Assembly: GCA_964586595.1 (NCBI GenBank)
Contig: CAZPHB010000005.1
Coordinates: 81,944 to 145,943, forward strand
DNA: 64,000 bases
Reading direction: 5' to 3'
From: REEB481 sp964586595
GTDB lineage: Bacteria > Bacteroidota > Bacteroidia > NS11-12g > UBA955
Positions 35,480 through 45,290 of this stretch are shown here, piece by piece (position 1 is the stretch's first letter; each line of letters begins with the position of its first letter). The translations under genes were made by a program, and so were the position numbers. The notes under the pieces were generated by a model, which was given only the letters and a program-made list of their open reading frames with translations, searched no databases and was not told where the DNA came from.

Positions 35480-35731
35480 TCAGCTCTTCTTCCCGTAGCG
35501 CTTGTTGAATTTATCAATACGGCCGGCGGTATCTACAAGTTGCTGTTTGCCTGTGTAGAAAGGGTGTGACTTGCTGGAAATTTCCAATTTGTACAAAGGA
35601 TATTCGTTGCCGTCTTCCCATTTGATGGTTTCTTTGGTGTCCACACATGAACGGGTAAGGAAGGCGTAATCCGCACTCATATCCTTAAAAACTACCATAC
35701 GGTATGAGGAAGGATGGATGTCTTTTTTCAT
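35480..35731 (-). CDS. rpmE2: 50S ribosomal protein L31 type B
   Basis: An 83-residue large-subunit ribosomal protein. The start [18 protein letters not shown] and the end [25 protein letters not shown] are diagnostic of type B L31, the form without the four-cysteine zinc site; only one cysteine is present. ATG 35731 is chosen over a longer opening (35758) because MKKDIHP is the conserved start. Its own promoter and terminator make it a one-gene unit. Confidence 0.97.
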   Translation of the reverse strand: MKKDIHPSSYRMVVFKDMSADYAFLTRSCVDTKETIKWEDGNEYPLYKLEISSKSHPFYTGKQQLVDTAGRIDKFNKRYGKKS

Positions 35732-35755
35732 GACAGCTTGCTTTTTTCGGGGGTG

Positions 35756-35785
35756 CAAATATAACCAAACAATGCCTTATTGCAA
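35756..35785 (-). promoter_or_regulatory. Bacteroidota-type promoter for rpmE2
   Basis: Minus-strand TTG (35785-35783), 19-base spacer, TATATTTG (35763-35756): full match to the primary sigma pattern, 24 bases above the start codon. Confidence 0.7.
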
Positions 35786-35862
35786 GCAAGGGAAAGAAAT
35801 GAAGTATGGATCGCAATACATGGTGGTTTATATCCTCGGAATCTGCTTATGTTCGCAAGGGA

Positions 35863-36369
35863 ATGAACAGTCAGCGTACCGACATCATGGGGCACCGGCA
35901 GATTTTGCTCACGTTGGACCGCATTGCCCTCGAAATTTGTGAAAGACATCATGCTCATGGTTGCCTGCTGCTTGGCGGTATTGGCGAGCGAGGTTTTCTT
36001 TTGGCTTCATTGCTGTCGCCAAGAATTGCCCGTCACCACAGTGCCGGTGCGACTTTGTTCAGGGTAGATTTTGACCGTGTTGCCTTCAATCCTGCGCACA
36101 TTGAATATTCGCCCAAGCCAATGTTTAACGGGCAACATGTGCTTGTGGTGGACGACGTGCTGAATTCGGGCAAAACCTTGGTGCATGTGATACAGCCGAT
36201 TGTGGCTGCATGGCCGCTGTCGCTGGAAACGGTTTTTCTTGCGGAACGCAGCTACCGCAGTTTCCCGGTTCGCGCCGATTACGTAGGTATTTCACTGGCA
36301 ACCACCCTGCAAGAACACGTGTTTTTTGAAGCAGGCAATCAGGATGACTTAAAACTCTACCTTCAATAA
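35863..36369 (+). CDS. Phosphoribosyltransferase family protein (PyrR-like)
   Basis: A 168-residue type I phosphoribosyltransferase. The PRPP-binding motif is VLVVDDVLNSGKTL in the middle of the protein. The N-terminal ILLTLDRIALEICERH and CLLLGGIGERGFLLA resemble PyrR, the uracil phosphoribosyltransferase/pyrimidine regulator. ATG 35863 is preferred to the more upstream ATG 35806 because an AAGGG site precedes it and PyrR proteins start near here. Nothing pyrimidine-related lies next to it, so a PyrR role is not asserted. POT transporter genes follow 9 bp later. Confidence 0.82.
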   Translation: MNSQRTDIMGHRQILLTLDRIALEICERHHAHGCLLLGGIGERGFLLASLLSPRIARHHSAGATLFRVDFDRVAFNPAHIEYSPKPMFNGQHVLVVDDVLNSGKTLVHVIQPIVAAWPLSLETVFLAERSYRSFPVRADYVGISLATTLQEHVFFEAGNQDDLKLYLQ

Positions 36370-36378
36370 CATAGGACG

Positions 36379-38097
36379 ATGAATGAACAAACCATGAAGC
36401 GCCAGGGTGCGCATCCTAAGGCTTTGCCTTACCTGTTCCTTACGGAAATGTGGGAGCGATTCGGCTATTACCTGATGTTGGGAATCTTTTCTCTGTACAT
36501 GCTGGACAGCCAGCAAAATGGTGGAATGGGATTTTCTCCTGAAGAGAAATCCGATATTTACGGAACATACTTAGGTTTGGTGTACCTGACCCCGTTCCTT
36601 GGTGGTTTGCTTGCCGATCGTTTGCTGGGATACCGAACCTCTATTTTTATCGGTGGGTTGTTGATGGCTGCAGGTTACTTCGGTTTGTCAATGAAGGGTG
36701 AAACTACTTTTTATGTTTCCTTGTTGCTCATCATTCTGGGGAATGGATTTTTCAAGCCCAATATTTCGACACTTTTAGGAAACCTCTACAATAAAGAGGA
36801 ATACCGGGGGAATAAAGACAGCGGTTACAACATCTTTTACATGGGCATCAACATTGGTGCATTCGCCAGCAACTTCATCGCCGCTTACTTCCGAATCAAT
36901 TACGGCTGGAGCTGGGCCTTTGCTGCTGCCGGTTTTGGCATGCTGCTGGGCTTGATGGTGTTCTACGCTGCTACCAAGCACATCCGCGAGGCCGATGTAA
37001 TTAAACCGATGGAAGCTGGTGACATGAGTACCGGCAGGATCCTGTTGTTCACCTTGGTTCCGATGTTTGCTTTTGGTATTTTGGGTTACCTGATTCCCGG
37101 GAACTTACTGGGCACCGACAGCAATGACGCGTTCATTTTTGGATGTATTCCGGTGGTTTTGTTCTTTTTGTATCTGTATTTCAAAGCCCGTCAGGAAGAC
37201 AAGCGGCCCATCGGGGCGCTGCTGGCCGTATATGGCTGTTTGGTTGTGTTCTGGGCTGTGTTTCATCAGAATGGTGATGCCTTGACAGTTTGGGCAGAAC
37301 AGCATACAGACAGAGTTCCGTCCGCAACGGTTGGGAAAACGCTAGAAGTGATGAAGCTCAACCAGGTTGTGCGCAACGATTCCATTGTTCGCCTGGATAA
37401 GGCTTCCTTTAAAAAGCATCAGAAAGCGGTAAAAGCGCAGGATTCCGTCCTGCGTGTTCAGGGCCGTTCTGATGAGCGACTTGTGCTGGGCAATGAACTC
37501 AAATCGCAGACCGCAAGCAGGGCCTATTTCAGCAATCTTCCTGCGTCGCAGCTTCCCGCAGAAGGACAAAGTTTGAAATTGATTTCTACAGAATTATACC
37601 AGAGCGTGAATCCCTTCTGGGTGGTGTTGCTTACGCCCATTGTGGTTGGCTTTTGGGGCTTTCTGCGCAGGCGCAGGAAGGAGCCGAGCACAGCCGCGAA
37701 AATCACGATTGGCCTGGTCATCACCGCGCTCAGTGCATTGGTGATGGTGGCCGCCGTGCGCAGCACCGATATCGAACACAATAAGGCAAGCAGCTGGTGG
37801 CTGATTGCCTCTTATGCGGTCATTACTTTGGGAGAGCTGTGTTTGTCGCCCATGGGATTGTCGCTGGTTTCAAAACTCAGTCCGCCACGCATCACGGCAT
37901 TGATGATGGGTGGATTTTTCCTCAGCACTTCGGTGGGAAACAAACTTTCAGGAATGCTCAGCGGCATGTGGGAAGGTTTTGAAGATAAATCCAACTTCTT
38001 CCTGATGAATTGTTTGCTGGCCCTTGCCGCGGCGGCCATCATGTTCCTGCTGCTGCGCTGGCTCAATCAGGTGCTGCGTGAAAAGAATATTTCCTGA
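36379..38097 (+). CDS. POT (proton-dependent oligopeptide) family transporter with a large soluble insertion
   Basis: A 572-residue MFS peptide importer (PTR2/POT family). The proton-coupling motif ExxER is in FLTEMWERFGYYLMLGI near the start, and FFKPNISTLLGNLY plus YNIFYMGINIGAF match the family signatures. About 14 helices are expected. Between about residues 295 and 405 lies a hydrophilic insertion with many Lys, Asp, Ser and Val residues (ATVGKTLEVMKLNQ ... SDERLVLGNELKSQ), which the following POT gene lacks; it should face the periplasm. Likely substrates are di- and tripeptides. The stop lies 40 bp before the second POT gene. Confidence 0.92.
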   Translation: MNEQTMKRQGAHPKALPYLFLTEMWERFGYYLMLGIFSLYMLDSQQNGGMGFSPEEKSDIYGTYLGLVYLTPFLGGLLADRLLGYRTSIFIGGLLMAAGYFGLSMKGETTFYVSLLLIILGNGFFKPNISTLLGNLYNKEEYRGNKDSGYNIFYMGINIGAFASNFIAAYFRINYGWSWAFAAAGFGMLLGLMVFYAATKHIREADVIKPMEAGDMSTGRILLFTLVPMFAFGILGYLIPGNLLGTDSNDAFIFGCIPVVLFFLYLYFKARQEDKRPIGALLAVYGCLVVFWAVFHQNGDALTVWAEQHTDRVPSATVGKTLEVMKLNQVVRNDSIVRLDKASFKKHQKAVKAQDSVLRVQGRSDERLVLGNELKSQTASRAYFSNLPASQLPAEGQSLKLISTELYQSVNPFWVVLLTPIVVGFWGFLRRRRKEPSTAAKITIGLVITALSALVMVAAVRSTDIEHNKASSWWLIASYAVITLGELCLSPMGLSLVSKLSPPRITALMMGGFFLSTSVGNKLSGMLSGMWEGFEDKSNFFLMNCLLALAAAAIMFLLLRWLNQVLREKNIS

Positions 38098-38137
38098 TGT
38101 ATTTGCCTATTTTAGCCGCCTTACTCGACCCAATTCT

Positions 38138-39694
38138 ATGAAAAACAACAATACCAAAATTCTGCTCTCCTTTGTGGTAGCGCTGCTGGTCAGCATACTG
38201 CTGTTCAATCAGGTGCTCGGCATGAGCTTCGATGTGCCTGCACAACAATTCCAAATCTATCTTTATTCTGTAGTGATTGCCTTCCTGACCGCCATCATGG
38301 TCTGGATTTTTGGACAAAAAGAACATCCTGCAGGCCTCAGGCTGCTGTTCTTCACAGAAATGTGGGAACGCTTCAGCTACTACGGAATGAGGGGCCTTTT
38401 GATTTTGTACCTGACCAAAACCTATGCTGAAGGCGGTCTTGGCTTCGACGACAATACCGCAGGTCTGATTTACGGGGTCTATACCGGATTGGTGTACCTC
38501 ACACCCATCATCGGCGGATGGCTTGCAGACAATTTCATCGGGCAGCGCCGTTCCATCACCATCGGAGGCATTTTGATGGCACTGGGTCAATTTGCCCTCG
38601 CCACCAATGCAGGAATGGGGTCTTTCTACGCAGGTCTTGCCATGTTGATTGTGGGCAATGGATTTTTCAAACCCAATATTTCCATTGTGGTTGGACAGTT
38701 GTACGACAATCAGGATCCGCGCAAAGACCGCGCATTCAATATTTTCTACATGGGCATCAACCTTGGGGCCTTCTTGGCTCCGTTGGTATGCGGTTTCCTT
38801 GCCGAAGATTTCTTCGCAACCAAGCAGGCACAGGCAGATGGCAGCATGAAGGTGACCCAATACGCGTTCCAGTATGGTTTTTTGGCTGCCGGTATTGGCA
38901 TGGCCTTAGGTCAGTTGATGTTCAATACGCTTGGGCAGAAATACCTCGGTGACATCGGCAAACGCCCGGCCAACAAAAACCTGGCAGCGGGTGACATCGT
39001 GGACAACATGAATGCATCCGGCAGTGGTTTGACCAAAGAAGAAAAAGACCGCACCAAAGTGATTGTGATTCTCGTGGCCTTCGTAACCTTCTTCTGGGCA
39101 GGTTTTGAACAGGCTGGTGGCGCACTTTCGCTCTATACAGATAAATACATCGACCGCGAGGTGAGCGATTTCCTGATTCCCACATCCTGGTTTCAGAGTG
39201 TGAACCCCCTATTCATCGTGATGCTTGCTCCGCTGTTTACCATTTTGTGGTCGAGCCTGAACCGTTCCAATAAAGAACCCAATACGCCCGTGAAAATGGG
39301 TCTGGGCATGATTCTGCTCGGTCTTGGCTTCCTGTTGATGGTAGGTGCGGTATTGCAGCGCGGTGGCGAAGTAGCCGATTCGGGCATCAAAGCCAGCATT
39401 TACTGGATGCTTGGAACTTACCTCATCCATACCTGTGGTGAATTGTGCCTCAGCCCGATTGGACTTTCAATGGTTACCAAACTGGCGCCCGTAAAACTGG
39501 CTTCACTGTTGATGGGCGTATGGTTCCTCAGCAGCTTCGTTGCCAATAACCTGGCCGGATTGACCGTAGGATTCGTGGAGAAACTCGGTGCCATGACCAT
39601 CTTTGGAGGTATTGCAGGATTTACCATTTTCATGGGATTGGTCCTGATTGCCCTCAACAAGAAACTCCTTGCCATGATGCACGGAGTGAAATAA
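38138..39694 (+). CDS. POT (proton-dependent oligopeptide) family transporter
   Basis: A 518-residue peptide:proton symporter. An extra N-terminal helix pair (residues 8-60) precedes the conserved FFTEMWERFSYYGMRGLLILYL motif; GNGFFKPNISIVVGQLY and FNIFYMGINLGAF follow. The end FLLxA..LNKKL is cytoplasmic. ATG 38138 gives MKNNNTKILLSFVVALLVSIL; the upstream opening overlaps the preceding gene and is not used. It is a tandem paralogue of the preceding transporter and is closed by a strong terminator. Confidence 0.93.
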   Translation: MKNNNTKILLSFVVALLVSILLFNQVLGMSFDVPAQQFQIYLYSVVIAFLTAIMVWIFGQKEHPAGLRLLFFTEMWERFSYYGMRGLLILYLTKTYAEGGLGFDDNTAGLIYGVYTGLVYLTPIIGGWLADNFIGQRRSITIGGILMALGQFALATNAGMGSFYAGLAMLIVGNGFFKPNISIVVGQLYDNQDPRKDRAFNIFYMGINLGAFLAPLVCGFLAEDFFATKQAQADGSMKVTQYAFQYGFLAAGIGMALGQLMFNTLGQKYLGDIGKRPANKNLAAGDIVDNMNASGSGLTKEEKDRTKVIVILVAFVTFFWAGFEQAGGALSLYTDKYIDREVSDFLIPTSWFQSVNPLFIVMLAPLFTILWSSLNRSNKEPNTPVKMGLGMILLGLGFLLMVGAVLQRGGEVADSGIKASIYWMLGTYLIHTCGELCLSPIGLSMVTKLAPVKLASLLMGVWFLSSFVANNLAGLTVGFVEKLGAMTIFGGIAGFTIFMGLVLIALNKKLLAMMHGVK

Positions 39695-39725
39695 GAAACT
39701 TTAACGCCGTTGTGCGTTTGTTTGG

Positions 39726-39761
39726 CCGGGGATGTCTTGACGGATGTCCCCGGTTTTTTTT
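39726..39761 (+). terminator. Rho-independent terminator after the second POT gene
   Basis: CCGGGGA (39726-39732) pairs with TCCCCGG (39747-39753), followed by eight T (39754-39761). It is 31 bases below the stop. Confidence 0.85.
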
Positions 39762-39911
39762 ACAGCCCACAGGCACAGGCCATTGAGGGCTTAGCAGGTT
39801 TTAGTAAACCCCGGAAGTGTTTAGGCACATTCCGTGTCAGCCAAGAGTGAATCTCTGTTCTTACTTCACAGATAAACAACTAATTTTGCCGCCTTATCAG
39901 ATACTGCCTCT

Positions 39912-41207
39912 ATGGAAATGTTTGAACAAGTAGCCTCCGGACAAAAGAGTATTTGCGTCATCGGATTGGGTTACGTAGGTCTTCCTTTGGCACTTGAATT
40001 TGCCAAGAAATTCAAGGTTGTTGGATTCGACATCAATGAAAAGCGCGTAGAAATGATGCGCCGCGGCGAAGATCCCAGCCGTGAACTTCCCTCCTCCGAA
40101 TTTGAAGGCAGAAACATTACCTTCACCCACCTGCTTGATGAAATCAGGGATTGTGGTGTGTACATCGTTGCCGTGCCAACACCCATCAATGATGCCAATG
40201 AGCCGGATCTTATTCCGCTCATCAAGTCGAGCGAAACGGTTGGAAAGGTCATCAGCAAAGGTGATTACGTGGTTTATGAAAGTACAACCTATCCCGGATG
40301 CACTGAAGAAGATTGCGTACCTGTGATTGAACAATACTCCGGACTTAAAGCCGTTCAGGATTTTAAAGTTGGTTATTCTCCCGAGCGGATCAACCCGGGC
40401 GATAAAGAACGCCCGCTTCCAAAAATTCTGAAAATCGTTAGCGGTTGTGATGCGGAGAGTTTGGACAACCTGGCAAAGTTGTATGGTGCCATTATTGAAG
40501 CAGGCATTCACCGGGCGCCTACCATCAAGGTTGCGGAAGCCGCAAAAATTGTGGAAAATACCCAGCGTGACGTGAACATCAGTTTGATGAACGAACTGTC
40601 GCTCATCTTTGATAAAATGGGTGTGAACACCTACGACGTTATTGAAGCTGCCGGAACCAAGTGGAACTTCCACAAATACTTCCCCGGCCTTGTGGGCGGG
40701 CATTGCATTGGTGTTGATCCTTATTACCTGCTGCACAAAGCCGAAGCGCTGGGCTTTCATCCCCGCGTGATTGCCGCAGGTCGCTTCACCAATGACGCAA
40801 TGGCAGCCCACATCGCAAAGGTGGCAGTGCAAAAGTTGATCAAGGCAGAACGCAACGTAAAGAACAGCCGTTTATTGATTCTGGGTGCTACCTTCAAAGA
40901 AGATGTAAGCGACATCAGAAACAGTAAAATCGTAGATATTGTACGTGAACTTGAAAGTTATGAGGTGAATGTGGAAGTAGTAGATCCGCACGCCGACAGC
41001 GATGAACTGCAACACGAATATCAGTTTGGGCTAAAGGCAGAAATCGGAAGTGGTTACGACGGCATCATTCTCGCAGTTCCACATGCAGCATACCGCAACC
41101 TGGAAGAATCTTGGTTCCTGGAGCGATTGAATCCGGGCGGATTCTTGTTGGATCTTAAAGGATTGTACCGGGCACGCTTCCACAAGTTGGATTACTGGAG
41201 CCTCTGA
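39912..41207 (+). CDS. Nucleotide-sugar dehydrogenase (UDP-N-acetyl-hexosamine 6-dehydrogenase type)
   Basis: A 431-residue NAD-dependent dehydrogenase oxidising C6 of a UDP-HexNAc to the uronic acid, for capsule, exopolysaccharide or O-antigen. The N-terminal motif is [28 protein letters not shown] and [12 protein letters not shown] follow; the catalytic cysteine is Cys265 in [12 protein letters not shown], and the C-terminal domain has [15 protein letters not shown]. The subtype resembles WbpA/TviB and not UDP-glucose dehydrogenase; the exact sugar is uncertain. A TAATTTTG -7-like box is at 39881-39888. It lies apart from any polysaccharide cluster in the window, though envelope-glycan genes lie 2-5 kb downstream. 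Confidence 0.92.
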   Translation: MEMFEQVASGQKSICVIGLGYVGLPLALEFAKKFKVVGFDINEKRVEMMRRGEDPSRELPSSEFEGRNITFTHLLDEIRDCGVYIVAVPTPINDANEPDLIPLIKSSETVGKVISKGDYVVYESTTYPGCTEEDCVPVIEQYSGLKAVQDFKVGYSPERINPGDKERPLPKILKIVSGCDAESLDNLAKLYGAIIEAGIHRAPTIKVAEAAKIVENTQRDVNISLMNELSLIFDKMGVNTYDVIEAAGTKWNFHKYFPGLVGGHCIGVDPYYLLHKAEALGFHPRVIAAGRFTNDAMAAHIAKVAVQKLIKAERNVKNSRLLILGATFKEDVSDIRNSKIVDIVRELESYEVNVEVVDPHADSDELQHEYQFGLKAEIGSGYDGIILAVPHAAYRNLEESWFLERLNPGGFLLDLKGLYRARFHKLDYWSL

Positions 41208-41259
41208 GTTTAACAAAACAAAAACCGCCCGGCCTTTCAGGCAAGCGGAACCAACGTAT

Positions 41260-41775
41260 ATGGACAAAGCCAGCCGTCAGCGCATGAACCAGGTGAAAGT
41301 GGAGGTGAACAAAAGGTTCACTGCCTACCTGGAGCAGACGGGGCAGCGGAAAACGCCGGAGCGCTACGCCATTCTGGACGAAATCTATTCCCACAGAACA
41401 CACTTCGACGTAGATACCCTGTTTCTTCAAATGAAAAACAGGAAGTATCAGGTGAGTAGAGCCACCGTGTACAATACGCTCGATTTACTGGTAGCTTCAG
41501 GTTTGGTAAAACGGCATCAATTTGGCCAAAATACCAGCTTCTACGAACAGGCCTACGGCTACAGGCAACATGACCACCTCATTTGCCAGCAGTGCAACAA
41601 GGTGCTGGAATTCTGTGATCCGCGCATCCAACAAATTACCACAACCATGGGGGATTTGCTTAAGTTTGATGTGGACCACCACTCGTTGCACCTCTATGCT
41701 TTGCCCAGGGCCGATGAGCATGGAAATTGCCAACACTGCGGCATTCAGGTGGCACAAGAACAAAGCAAAAGCTAA
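41260..41775 (+). CDS. Fur family transcriptional regulator
   Basis: A 171-residue metal- or peroxide-sensing repressor. The winged-helix part has [26 protein letters not shown] and [19 protein letters not shown]; the dimerisation part has [18 protein letters not shown] and HGNCQHCG, whose two CxxC pairs form a structural zinc site. Whether it is Fur, PerR or Zur cannot be told from these residues. An extended charged N-terminus of about 25 residues precedes the domain. It starts 52 bp after the dehydrogenase gene and 3 bp before purA. Confidence 0.92.
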   Translation: MDKASRQRMNQVKVEVNKRFTAYLEQTGQRKTPERYAILDEIYSHRTHFDVDTLFLQMKNRKYQVSRATVYNTLDLLVASGLVKRHQFGQNTSFYEQAYGYRQHDHLICQQCNKVLEFCDPRIQQITTTMGDLLKFDVDHHSLHLYALPRADEHGNCQHCGIQVAQEQSKS

Positions 41776-41778
41776 AGC

Positions 41779-43044
41779 ATGGTTGACGTACTCTTAGGCC
41801 TTCAATGGGGCGATGAAGGCAAAGGCAAAATAGCCGATTTCCTGACACCACAATACGACATAGTTTGTCGCTTTCAGGGTGGCCCCAATGCAGGTCATAG
41901 TTTGGAGTTCAACGGGCAAAAACATGTGTTGAATACCATTCCGAGCGGCATTTTCCATCCCGGCATTGAAAACTTGATTGGAAATGGTGTAGTGATTGAC
42001 CCTGTGAAGTTATTGGCGGAGATCGCACGCGTGGAACAAGCAGGTGTTGATGTGGCCGCCAGCCTGCGCATCAGCAGAAAAGCCCACCTGATCCTGCCAA
42101 CACATCGTTTGCTCGACCAGGCCCTGGAAAATGCGCAGGGAGCTACCCGAATTGGAAGTACGCTGCGCGGCATCGGCCCGGCTTACAAGGATAAAACAGG
42201 CCGCACCGGTTTGCGTATGGGCGACATCAATGCGGCTGGTTTTGAACAGCGCTACCATGCCGTAACCAGTTTCCACCTGAAAAATATTTTGGCCCTCGGT
42301 CTGACAGATTTTGACCTGGACGCCATGCATACTGAGTTTTTTGCTGCAGTGGACGGATTGCGCCGATTTACCCAAGTGGACAGCGAATATTGGTTGCATG
42401 AACACATTCTCGCAGGGCGAAAAATCCTTGCCGAAGGTGCTCAGGGCAGTATGCTGGATGTAGATTTCGGTACTTATCCTTATGTGACCAGCAGCAATAC
42501 CATCAGTGGTGGTGCCTGCATCGGACTGGGTATTGCTCCTCGCTATATTGGCAAGGTGAGCGGCATTTTTAAAGCTTATTGCACGCGCGTGGGTGAAGGT
42601 CCGTTTCCTACAGAACTTCACGACGAAACCGGTGAATGGCTGCGCCAACAAGGCAAGGAGTTTGGAGCAACCACGGGCCGTCCGCGGCGCTGTGGCTGGA
42701 TAGATCTGGTTGCCCTGAAATATGCCATCATGTTGAGTGGCGTTTCAGAACTGATCATGATGAAAAGTGATGTGCTCAGCTCCATGTCCGTGATTCAGGC
42801 TGGCATCGGCTACCGCGATGCACAGGGAACCACCGACCGCATTCCTTTTGGCATCAACCAGAAAGACCTTGTTCCTGTTTATCAGGAATTTGAAGGCTGG
42901 GATGAAGACATTACCGGCGCACGCTCCGTTGATGCGCTGCCGGGAGCACTCCAAAACTATGTGCAGTTTCTGGAGCAGTATTTTCAACTGAACCTGCGCA
43001 TCATTTCCGTTGGTCCTTCCCGCGAACAAACAGTAATCCGCTAA
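41779..43044 (+). CDS. purA: Adenylosuccinate synthetase
   Basis: A 421-residue GTP-dependent enzyme joining IMP and aspartate in AMP synthesis. The N-terminal GLQWGDEGKGKIAD phosphate loop, the GGPNAGH segment, RGIGPAYKDKTGRTGLRMGD, LAEGAQGSMLDVDFGTYPYVTSSN and TGRPRRCGWIDL are all canonical. Length fits the family. It follows the Fur gene by 3 bp, which suggests a shared transcript, and precedes a CoA-binding protein gene by 3 bp. Confidence 0.97.
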   Translation: MVDVLLGLQWGDEGKGKIADFLTPQYDIVCRFQGGPNAGHSLEFNGQKHVLNTIPSGIFHPGIENLIGNGVVIDPVKLLAEIARVEQAGVDVAASLRISRKAHLILPTHRLLDQALENAQGATRIGSTLRGIGPAYKDKTGRTGLRMGDINAAGFEQRYHAVTSFHLKNILALGLTDFDLDAMHTEFFAAVDGLRRFTQVDSEYWLHEHILAGRKILAEGAQGSMLDVDFGTYPYVTSSNTISGGACIGLGIAPRYIGKVSGIFKAYCTRVGEGPFPTELHDETGEWLRQQGKEFGATTGRPRRCGWIDLVALKYAIMLSGVSELIMMKSDVLSSMSVIQAGIGYRDAQGTTDRIPFGINQKDLVPVYQEFEGWDEDITGARSVDALPGALQNYVQFLEQYFQLNLRIISVGPSREQTVIR

Positions 43045-43047
43045 GCC

Positions 43048-43407
43048 ATGAGCAAACCCACGGTGGTGCTGGGCGCAACAAATAATCCGGAGCGTTATGC
43101 CTGGAAGGCGGCCATGATGTTGCTGGAACATGGACACGATATGCATCCTGTAGGCATCAGAAAAGGCGAAGTTGGTGGAAGGGAAATCTCCAGATCCTTC
43201 CCCGATGTGCCCATCCATACCATTACCCTGTACCTGAATCCCAATCACCAGCTTCCCTGGTTTGAAACCATTCTGAACAGTGGTGCGCAGCGCATCATTT
43301 TCAATCCGGGTACCGAACACCCGGCATTGATGGAAGCGGCTGAAGCAGCCGGCATGGAAACGCTGGAAGCCTGTACATTGGTGCTGTTGCATACCGGTCA
43401 ATACTGA
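43048..43407 (+). CDS. CoA-binding domain protein (CoA_binding_2 family)
   Basis: A 119-residue single-domain protein with a Rossmann-like fold: VVLGATNNPERYAWKAAMMLLEHGHDMHPVGI at the N-terminus and QRIIFNPGTEHPALMEAAEAAGME in the second half. These stretches match the stand-alone CoA-binding proteins such as the YccU group; the role is unknown. It is packed between purA (3 bp) and a glycosyltransferase gene (4 bp), so it is part of the Fur-purA operon. Confidence 0.85.
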   Translation: MSKPTVVLGATNNPERYAWKAAMMLLEHGHDMHPVGIRKGEVGGREISRSFPDVPIHTITLYLNPNHQLPWFETILNSGAQRIIFNPGTEHPALMEAAEAAGMETLEACTLVLLHTGQY

Positions 43408-43411
43408 ATCC

Positions 43412-44176
43412 ATGAGCGAAACCCTGAGCGTAGTGGTCATCACCTACAATGAGGAAGCCAACATCAGGCGTTGCCTTGAATCCGTGGCTGCCGTGGCCGA
43501 TGAGGTGATGGTGCTTGACTCCGGGTCCGAAGATCAAACCCGAACCATCGCTGCCGAACTGGGCGCACGGGTGGAAATACATCCGTTCGACGGGCATATT
43601 GAACAAAAAAACAGGGCCCGCGCAATGGCTACCTGCACCTGGGTTTTGTCATTGGATGCCGATGAAGCGTTGGACACTCAACTCCGCTCGTCGATTCTTC
43701 GGCTGAAAGCTGAAGGAAGTCCATATGTTGCCTATACCATGAACCGTTTGAACTTTTATCGGGGCAAGGCCATCAAAACCTGTGGCTGGTACCCCGACCG
43801 GAAGTTGCGCTTATGGAGGAATGGTGTTGGTAGTTGGACAGGTAAAAACCCCCATGATAAGTACGTGGTTCCCGGAGCAGCGCCGATAGGCCATTTGCCC
43901 GGCGATATTTTGCATGATACCTACCCTGACAAGGAAGCACTGATCAGACAGTCGAGGAAATTCGCTTCCATCAGTGCCCGGAACCTGAAAGAGCGGAACA
44001 GCTTTCTGTTAACTGTAAAAATGCTCTTGGGCCCGCTGTTTCGGTTTGTGCGCACCTGGATTTTTCAGCGCGGCTTTGCCAGCGGCAGCAGGGGCTGGGA
44101 ATTATGCACCTGGCAGGCGCGGGAAGTGTTCATGAAATACAGGGAAGCCTTACTTCTAAAGCAAAAGAAAGGCTGA
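43412..44176 (+). CDS. Glycosyltransferase family 2 (WaaE/KdtX-like)
   Basis: A 254-residue GT2 enzyme. The nucleotide-sugar binding region is VVVITYNEEANIRRCLESV and MVLDSGSEDQT; the metal-binding acidic motif is LSLDADEAL; a C-terminal RTWIFQRGFASGSRGWELC stretch suggests membrane association. Similar to the short LPS-core glycosyltransferases of the WaaE type, but the acceptor is not known. It ends the Fur-purA-CoA-binding run; its stop is 4 bp from the convergent second GT2 gene. Confidence 0.9.
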   Translation: MSETLSVVVITYNEEANIRRCLESVAAVADEVMVLDSGSEDQTRTIAAELGARVEIHPFDGHIEQKNRARAMATCTWVLSLDADEALDTQLRSSILRLKAEGSPYVAYTMNRLNFYRGKAIKTCGWYPDRKLRLWRNGVGSWTGKNPHDKYVVPGAAPIGHLPGDILHDTYPDKEALIRQSRKFASISARNLKERNSFLLTVKMLLGPLFRFVRTWIFQRGFASGSRGWELCTWQAREVFMKYREALLLKQKKG

Positions 44177-44180
44177 AAAT

Positions 44181-45290
44181 TCAACCTTTGGCTCCCCGGT
44201 ACATCCGGCCTTTCCAGTTGGTGGGTAAAGGAAGCAAAAAGAACAAAGCCGTAGCAGGCGTGAGCAGGCTGAGGTACCATTCGTAGCGCAAAAGCTGCAG
44301 CAGGGTAGGGGCATTCAGGCCCAAAAGCGCATAAATGCGTTGTATCTGTAGCCCTTGCAAGATCCATTTCAGCATCCATAAAATGAGCGCCGTGGCGGTT
44401 TGTACGAAAAAAAGTACGGGCACACACACATAGAACAATCCGAAAACACCAAACAAAATCCACCAATACCAGGGCAGCTCTGTGCCGCCGCTCAGCCAGC
44501 GTTTTCGTTGGTGCAGCAGGGCTACACGTGAAGGGATGGCTTCCGTGTAAGCGAGTACATCCGGGGCCATCACATTGTCCCACTTCCAGCCGCGCCTGCA
44601 AATTTCCTGATACAGTTTGTAGTCTTCGGTGATGCTGAAGCGGATGGCGGCATAGCCTCCTGTTTCCCAATAAGCTTTTGCACGAACGGCCATGTTGTTG
44701 CCAACGGCTGTGGCCGGAACGCCGCTGTAGGAAATGATGTTCAGCAGACCCATGAAGTAAGCCCAGTCAATTTCTTGGTTCTTTGCCTGCAACCCTTCAC
44801 CACGTACCATAGTGGTTCCGCTTACCACACCTGTTTCGGGTGTAAAGCGACGCAGCAGTCCTTTAGCCCAGCTCGGCGGCACCTGAACATCGGCATCTGT
44901 AATCAGATAGAACGTTCCTTTGGCGTGCGGATCCAACTGGGCCATTACCCGTGCCTTAGCTTTGAGTGGAAGATCCGTGTCCTGAATTTGGATGAGCTTG
45001 AATTGCGGTTTGTCTGCAATGAATGCAGCCACAAGCTCTGAGGTTTGATCGGTGCTCTGGTCGTTGCCAATAAGCACGTGCATCAGCGCTTTGGGATAAT
45101 CCAGGGCATGCAACGCTTCCAGGCATGCAATGATGTGTGCTTCCTCGTTTCTGGCGGCAACCATGATGGTAAGCTCCGGCCAGGATTCCGGGTCGGGTTG
45201 CACACTGCTGCGGTAGCGATACAATACCAGCAGTTGCAGCGCCTGAACCATCAGGTAGATGAATGGGATGGCCGTGAGCAGGTAAATCAC
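44181..45290 (-). CDS. Membrane-associated family 2 glycosyltransferase
   Basis: A 369-residue GT2 enzyme. One N-terminal helix (residues 1-20) precedes the catalytic domain with LTIMVAARNEEAHIIACLEAL, GNDQSTDQTSE, ITDADVQVP (metal-binding Asp) and RKRWLSGG, typical of enzymes handing sugar to a membrane acceptor; three C-terminal helices follow. The GTG start (45290) overlaps the stop of the upstream polysaccharide deacetylase gene as GTGA, so they are coupled. Together with the deacetylase it suggests a glycan-modifying step in the envelope; no substrate can be given. Confidence 0.9.
   Translation of the reverse strand: MIYLLTAIPFIYLMVQALQLLVLYRYRSSVQPDPESWPELTIMVAARNEEAHIIACLEALHALDYPKALMHVLIGNDQSTDQTSELVAAFIADKPQFKLIQIQDTDLPLKAKARVMAQLDPHAKGTFYLITDADVQVPPSWAKGLLRRFTPETGVVSGTTMVRGEGLQAKNQEIDWAYFMGLLNIISYSGVPATAVGNNMAVRAKAYWETGGYAAIRFSITEDYKLYQEICRRGWKWDNVMAPDVLAYTEAIPSRVALLHQRKRWLSGGTELPWYWWILFGVFGLFYVCVPVLFFVQTATALILWMLKWILQGLQIQRIYALLGLNAPTLLQLLRYEWYLSLLTPATALFFLLPLPTNWKGRMYRGAKG

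Noticed and set aside
39897..40832. 311-residue open frame on the minus strand
   Set aside because: Antisense shadow of the nucleotide-sugar dehydrogenase, without signal peptide or motif.
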